The notes beneath the pieces were generated by a model that was given only the letters and a program-made list of their open reading frames with translations, ran no database searches and was not told where the DNA came from. From Syntrophomonadaceae bacterium (GTDB taxonomy: Bacteria > Bacillota_D > Dethiobacteria > DTU022), in the NCBI GenBank assembly GCA_003564505.1, contig PXFD01000122.1, forward strand, positions 1-7,639: a stretch of 7,639 bases of DNA. The letters run 5' to 3'. Below, piece after piece: positions 5,432-7,639 of the stretch; the first letter of the stretch is position 1; each line of letters starts with the position of its first letter. A program made the position numbers and the translations under genes.

Positions 5432-6700
5432 CTATTCTGAGATGAAGTGAATGTGGAGCGCTTGGAGAGCGTTTAAATTATCGGTGGGGTTACCCTTTAC
5501 AGCAATTAAAGATGCCTTATAACCTGGAGCCAAAGTCCCAAAGTCTTTTTCCAGGCCAAGAATCTTTGAGTTTGTCGCGATTGCTGCCTGTAAAATTTCC
5601 CTGCTGCTTAATTCGCCCTGAGCATAGAGCAGCATTTCCTCAAGCAGGGCTGTTCCATGCCTGACCCCGGCAGCCCCGGCATCGGTGCCTACTCCCAGGG
5701 GCACCCCAAATTCAAGAGCCAGTTTAAGCTTTCCAATTTGTTCTTGATAAATCCTGGTAATTGTATCAATTTCTTCCCGGGTCCAAAGCTTAAAGAAAGG
5801 ATCCCTGGTTTGAGCTGCTACGGGGATAATAGTTGGCACCCAGGCAATTTTCTTTTCGGCCATCAGCTGCAAAGTTCCGGGGCGAACGAAATAGCCGTGC
5901 TCAATTGAGTTTACACCGGCCCGGGCCGCTCGCTCCACTGCCCCGTCTGAACTGGCATGGGCCATAACTTTTAACCCGTGACTATGGGCCTCTTCAACAA
6001 TAATGCGCAATTCCTTTGCGGGCATGATTAACCCTTTGACCATACCGTAACGGTAAAAGCTGACCACCCCGGAAACAACTACTTTAAGCTGGTCTGCTCC
6101 GGATGCCGCTACTATATCAACCAGCCCGGGAATAGAATTAGCGCTTTCGTACTCACGGCCCAGGAATGACCCGTAACCACCTTTCACCCTGACCGCCTGT
6201 CCAGTTGCAGTAACATTTAACTTTTTATATCTTCCCTTTTGAACTTGTTTTTTTATCCTGAGATTTAACTGCCGCACATCCCCGCCGTCACGAACCGAGG
6301 CTATTCCAGAGCAGAGCGTCTTTTCTATATCGGCTTCGACCCTGGCCTGCCAGGCACCCTGGTCATCCCACTGCTCACGGGCCCGGTTAAAATCAATTCC
6401 GTCAAGGGCCAGGTGAACGTGGGCATCTATTAAAGCCGGCAGCAGGGTTAATCCTTCATCCAGGGCATAAAAATAAGGATGGCCTGTTATTTCTATGGGC
6501 AGGTCATCCTTTCTCACAGATTGACACGATTCTATCCGGCCGCCGCTGATTTCAAGCAAAATATCTTTTTCCAGCTTCAATTCTTGGCCAACCAGTGCAG
6601 ATGGCGTCCAGATGTAATTTCTTGTATCGGGTTTTAATGCGACAGTCTGGTTCATAAATAAGTTCGTTACCTTAACTGAATTAATTTTGTCTCCGCTCAT
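5432..6700 (-). CDS. Metal-dependent amidohydrolase (imidazolonepropionase / Xaa-Pro dipeptidase-like group)
   Basis: This is a 422-residue cytosolic hydrolase with no signal peptide. It has the complete metal-ligand set of the amidohydrolase superfamily: HxH at H94/H96 in DAHVHL, K206 in QLKVVVSG (likely the carboxylated bridging lysine), H248 in VMAHAS, H268 in SIEHGYF, and D340 in GTDAG. A small beta-sandwich formed by about residues 40-88 and 386-420 flanks the TIM barrel. Family members with this pattern include dipeptidases acting on Xaa-Pro, Xaa-Arg or Xaa-Lys and acylated amino acids, which is the likeliest class here. Exact substrate is open. The start is uncertain. ATG at 6700 follows directly on an in-frame TAG and has no clear ribosome site, and the next ATG (codon 16, at 6655) has AAGG 14 nt upstream. 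It follows the PLDc_N gene by 145 nt and converges on the exporter gene. Confidence 0.9.
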   Translation of the reverse strand: MSGDKINSVKVTNLFMNQTVALKPDTRNYIWTPSALVGQELKLEKDILLEISGGRIESCQSVRKDDLPIEITGHPYFYALDEGLTLLPALIDAHVHLALDGIDFNRAREQWDDQGAWQARVEADIEKTLCSGIASVRDGGDVRQLNLRIKKQVQKGRYKKLNVTATGQAVRVKGGYGSFLGREYESANSIPGLVDIVAASGADQLKVVVSGVVSFYRYGMVKGLIMPAKELRIIVEEAHSHGLKVMAHASSDGAVERAARAGVNSIEHGYFVRPGTLQLMAEKKIAWVPTIIPVAAQTRDPFFKLWTREEIDTITRIYQEQIGKLKLALEFGVPLGVGTDAGAAGVRHGTALLEEMLLYAQGELSSREILQAAIATNSKILGLEKDFGTLAPGYKASLIAVKGNPTDNLNALQALHIHFISE

Positions 6701-6727
6701 CTATATTCAATTGCACTGCCCTTTATA

Positions 6728-6755
6728 AAACTGCGCTCGCGGATCGCTTCAGTTT
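6728..6755. repeat. Inverted repeat in the spacer before the amidohydrolase gene
   Basis: AAACTG (6728-6733) and CAGTTT (6750-6755) are inverted copies separated by 16 G+C-rich nt. On the minus strand the right arm runs into TTTTATAAA, so this could be a weak terminator for the upstream genes. A smaller GCG-ATC-CGC hairpin lies inside. The stem is short and the T-run poor, so the function is doubtful. The rest of the 145-nt spacer shows TATAAT-like boxes on both strands (6799-6806) without convincing -35 partners. Confidence 0.3.
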
Positions 6756-6845
6756 CCTATAGCAGGCTTGGCAGTTGCGATATTTTTAAGCCCTGAAAAT
6801 TATAATGCGGGATCTACCTTTAAATCGCTGCGTGCTCTGTTAAAT

Positions 6846-7058
6846 CTACTTTACTTCTACCACTTCGCTGCTTTTATCCCGGCCGACCAGAAGATACAAT
6901 GCGCCCCCGAAAAATATGAGGGCAATAATAAAAAGCCAGGCTACCTTGGGCAGGTACTTAACCTTTTCCCTCTGTAACAAATCTGACACCGACCAGGCAA
7001 TTAAGCCGAGATTGAGAATAAAAAGTGCTACAATCAATAACAAAACATATATTTCCAA
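6846..7058 (-). CDS. Small two-helix membrane protein with PLDc_N domain
   Basis: This is a 70-residue membrane protein with helices at about 3-22 and 38-58, joined by a short basic loop containing WSVSDLLQREK (22-32). It ends in GGALYLLVGRDK (51-62) and a short charged tail. This is the PLDc_N pattern, found at the N-terminus of cardiolipin synthases and also as stand-alone proteins such as Bacillus YxlE, which acts with an anti-sigma system. No phospholipase catalytic domain follows here, so it is not an enzyme. The start codon is TTG at 7058, supported by AAGGGGGT 8 nt upstream. It begins 21 nt after the stop of the methionine sulfoxide reductase gene, so the two are probably co-transcribed. 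The precise role is unknown. Confidence 0.8.
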   Translation of the reverse strand: MEIYVLLLIVALFILNLGLIAWSVSDLLQREKVKYLPKVAWLFIIALIFFGGALYLLVGRDKSSEVVEVK

Positions 7059-7066
7059 GCCGATTA

Positions 7067-7074
7067 ACCCCCTT
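7067..7074 (-). promoter_or_regulatory. Ribosome site supporting the TTG start of the PLDc_N protein
   Basis: AAGGGGGT on the minus strand lies 8 nt before TTG at 7058, in the 21-nt gap after the msrA stop. There is no in-frame ATG near the N-terminus, so TTG is the likely start. Confidence 0.6.
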
Positions 7075-7079
7075 TTTAT

Positions 7080-7639
7080 TTAACGATAGCGCTGGAGAAC
7101 TGACAACCCCTGATCGGACAAACCGTAGCTGTCAAGCTCCTCTTTTATCAGCAGATCATTGGCATAACCGCCGACAATGCCATTCAAGCGGGCAACAGCG
7201 GTAGAGTTAATAAAGTCATCAAGTTCAGGGTAGTAAGCTTCCATCTCGGCAAGCAGTTCCCGGTTGTTTTGCAGGTAATATTTTTGATGATAATCCTCGG
7301 CCAGATAAAAAACATCAAGCATAACAACCGGTGTGTTTATTTCACTGTTTAATTTTTCCTCAAGCACGGCTTTGCTCTTTAGAGCAGCATCCAGCTGTTC
7401 CTGGTTATGGGTAAAGACAGCCGGCATGTACTGCCTTAACAGTGCCCTGCCTGTGGGATTGTGGCTGTCCCAGAATATTTCCAGGATATCTTCATATGAA
7501 ATCTGTCCTGGATCATAATCAATTTGGAAAGCCTCGGTATGTTCGCCCAGGTTATGGTACGTGGGGTTTTCAAGGCTGCCCCCGGTATATCCAACCCTGG
7601 TGCGATAAATTCCTTTCATTTGCCCGAACCGGGCATCAG
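7080..7639 (-). CDS. msrA: Peptide methionine sulfoxide reductase A, C-terminal part (start off right edge)
   Basis: MsrA reduces the S-epimer of methionine sulfoxide, free or in proteins, and so repairs oxidative damage in the cytosol. About 186 codons are visible. The frame stays open to the right edge and reads DARFGQMKGIYRTRVGYTGG there. This is the segment that normally follows the catalytic GCFW motif, so the gene starts outside the window and the ATG at 7619 is internal. Recognisable family parts are GEHTEAFQIDYDP (with the conserved Glu), ISYEDILEIFWDSHNPT, RQYMPAVF and FYLAEDYHQKYYLQ. No cysteine occurs in the visible part, so there is no C-terminal resolving cysteine. In place of the usual D-x3-QYRS there is GRALLRQYM, marking a divergent MsrA subgroup. 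The PLDc_N gene follows after 21 nt. Confidence 0.9.
   Translation of the reverse strand, partial: DARFGQMKGIYRTRVGYTGGSLENPTYHNLGEHTEAFQIDYDPGQISYEDILEIFWDSHNPTGRALLRQYMPAVFTHNQEQLDAALKSKAVLEEKLNSEINTPVVMLDVFYLAEDYHQKYYLQNNRELLAEMEAYYPELDDFINSTAVARLNGIVGGYANDLLIKEELDSYGLSDQGLSVLQRYR

Noticed and set aside
5657..5908. 83-codon plus-strand frame inside the amidohydrolase gene
   Set aside because: It is antisense to conserved metal-site coding sequence and has no recognisable product.
6768..6977. 69-codon plus-strand frame overlapping the PLDc_N gene
   Set aside because: It is antisense to the better supported PLDc_N reading and lacks a ribosome site and homology features.

Overview
This 7.6 kb window looks like ordinary bacterial chromosome with closely spaced genes. 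G+C is moderate by eye. Purine-rich Shine-Dalgarno sites of the AAGGAG type, GTG and TTG start codons, and an orphan membrane PLDc_N protein all suggest a Gram-positive lineage, probably Bacillota of the anaerobic clostridial kind. That placement is an inference from style. There is no rRNA, no tRNA and no marker gene. I see no insertion sequence, CRISPR array, phage gene or toxin-antitoxin pair.

Left part (1-4254, minus strand): three consecutive permeases of the SLC13 / divalent anion:Na+ symporter type read leftwards. The first two to be transcribed (2476-4254 and 588-2366) are both 592 residues long. They align end to end without a gap at about 65% identity by hand count. Each carries two cytosolic TrkA_C (RCK_C) domains between its two membrane halves. 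The third (1-526) is a more distant relative whose C-terminal part lies off the left edge. The spacers of 109 and 61 nt hold no convincing terminator. They do hold a 17-bp tandem duplication and two overlapping inverted repeats. The simplest reading is one transcript for organic or inorganic anion uptake, with two nucleotide- or ligand-gated paralogues.

Middle (4255-5371): a divergent intergenic region carries candidate promoters in both directions and a perfect 12-bp palindrome between them. A ten-helix EamA/DMT-family exporter follows on the plus strand.

Right part (5432-7639, minus strand): convergent with the exporter come a metal-dependent amidohydrolase of the imidazolonepropionase/Xaa-Pro dipeptidase-like group, a small two-helix PLDc_N membrane protein with a TTG start, and the C-terminal part of a methionine sulfoxide reductase A. 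The true start and catalytic cysteine of that reductase lie beyond the right edge. The reductase and the small protein are 21 nt apart and probably share a transcript. The amidohydrolase follows after 145 nt and may have its own promoter.

Nothing here amounts to a clearly new system. The points most worth a second look are the tandem RCK-bearing SLC13 duplication, the palindrome in the divergent promoter, and the structured spacers between the permease genes.
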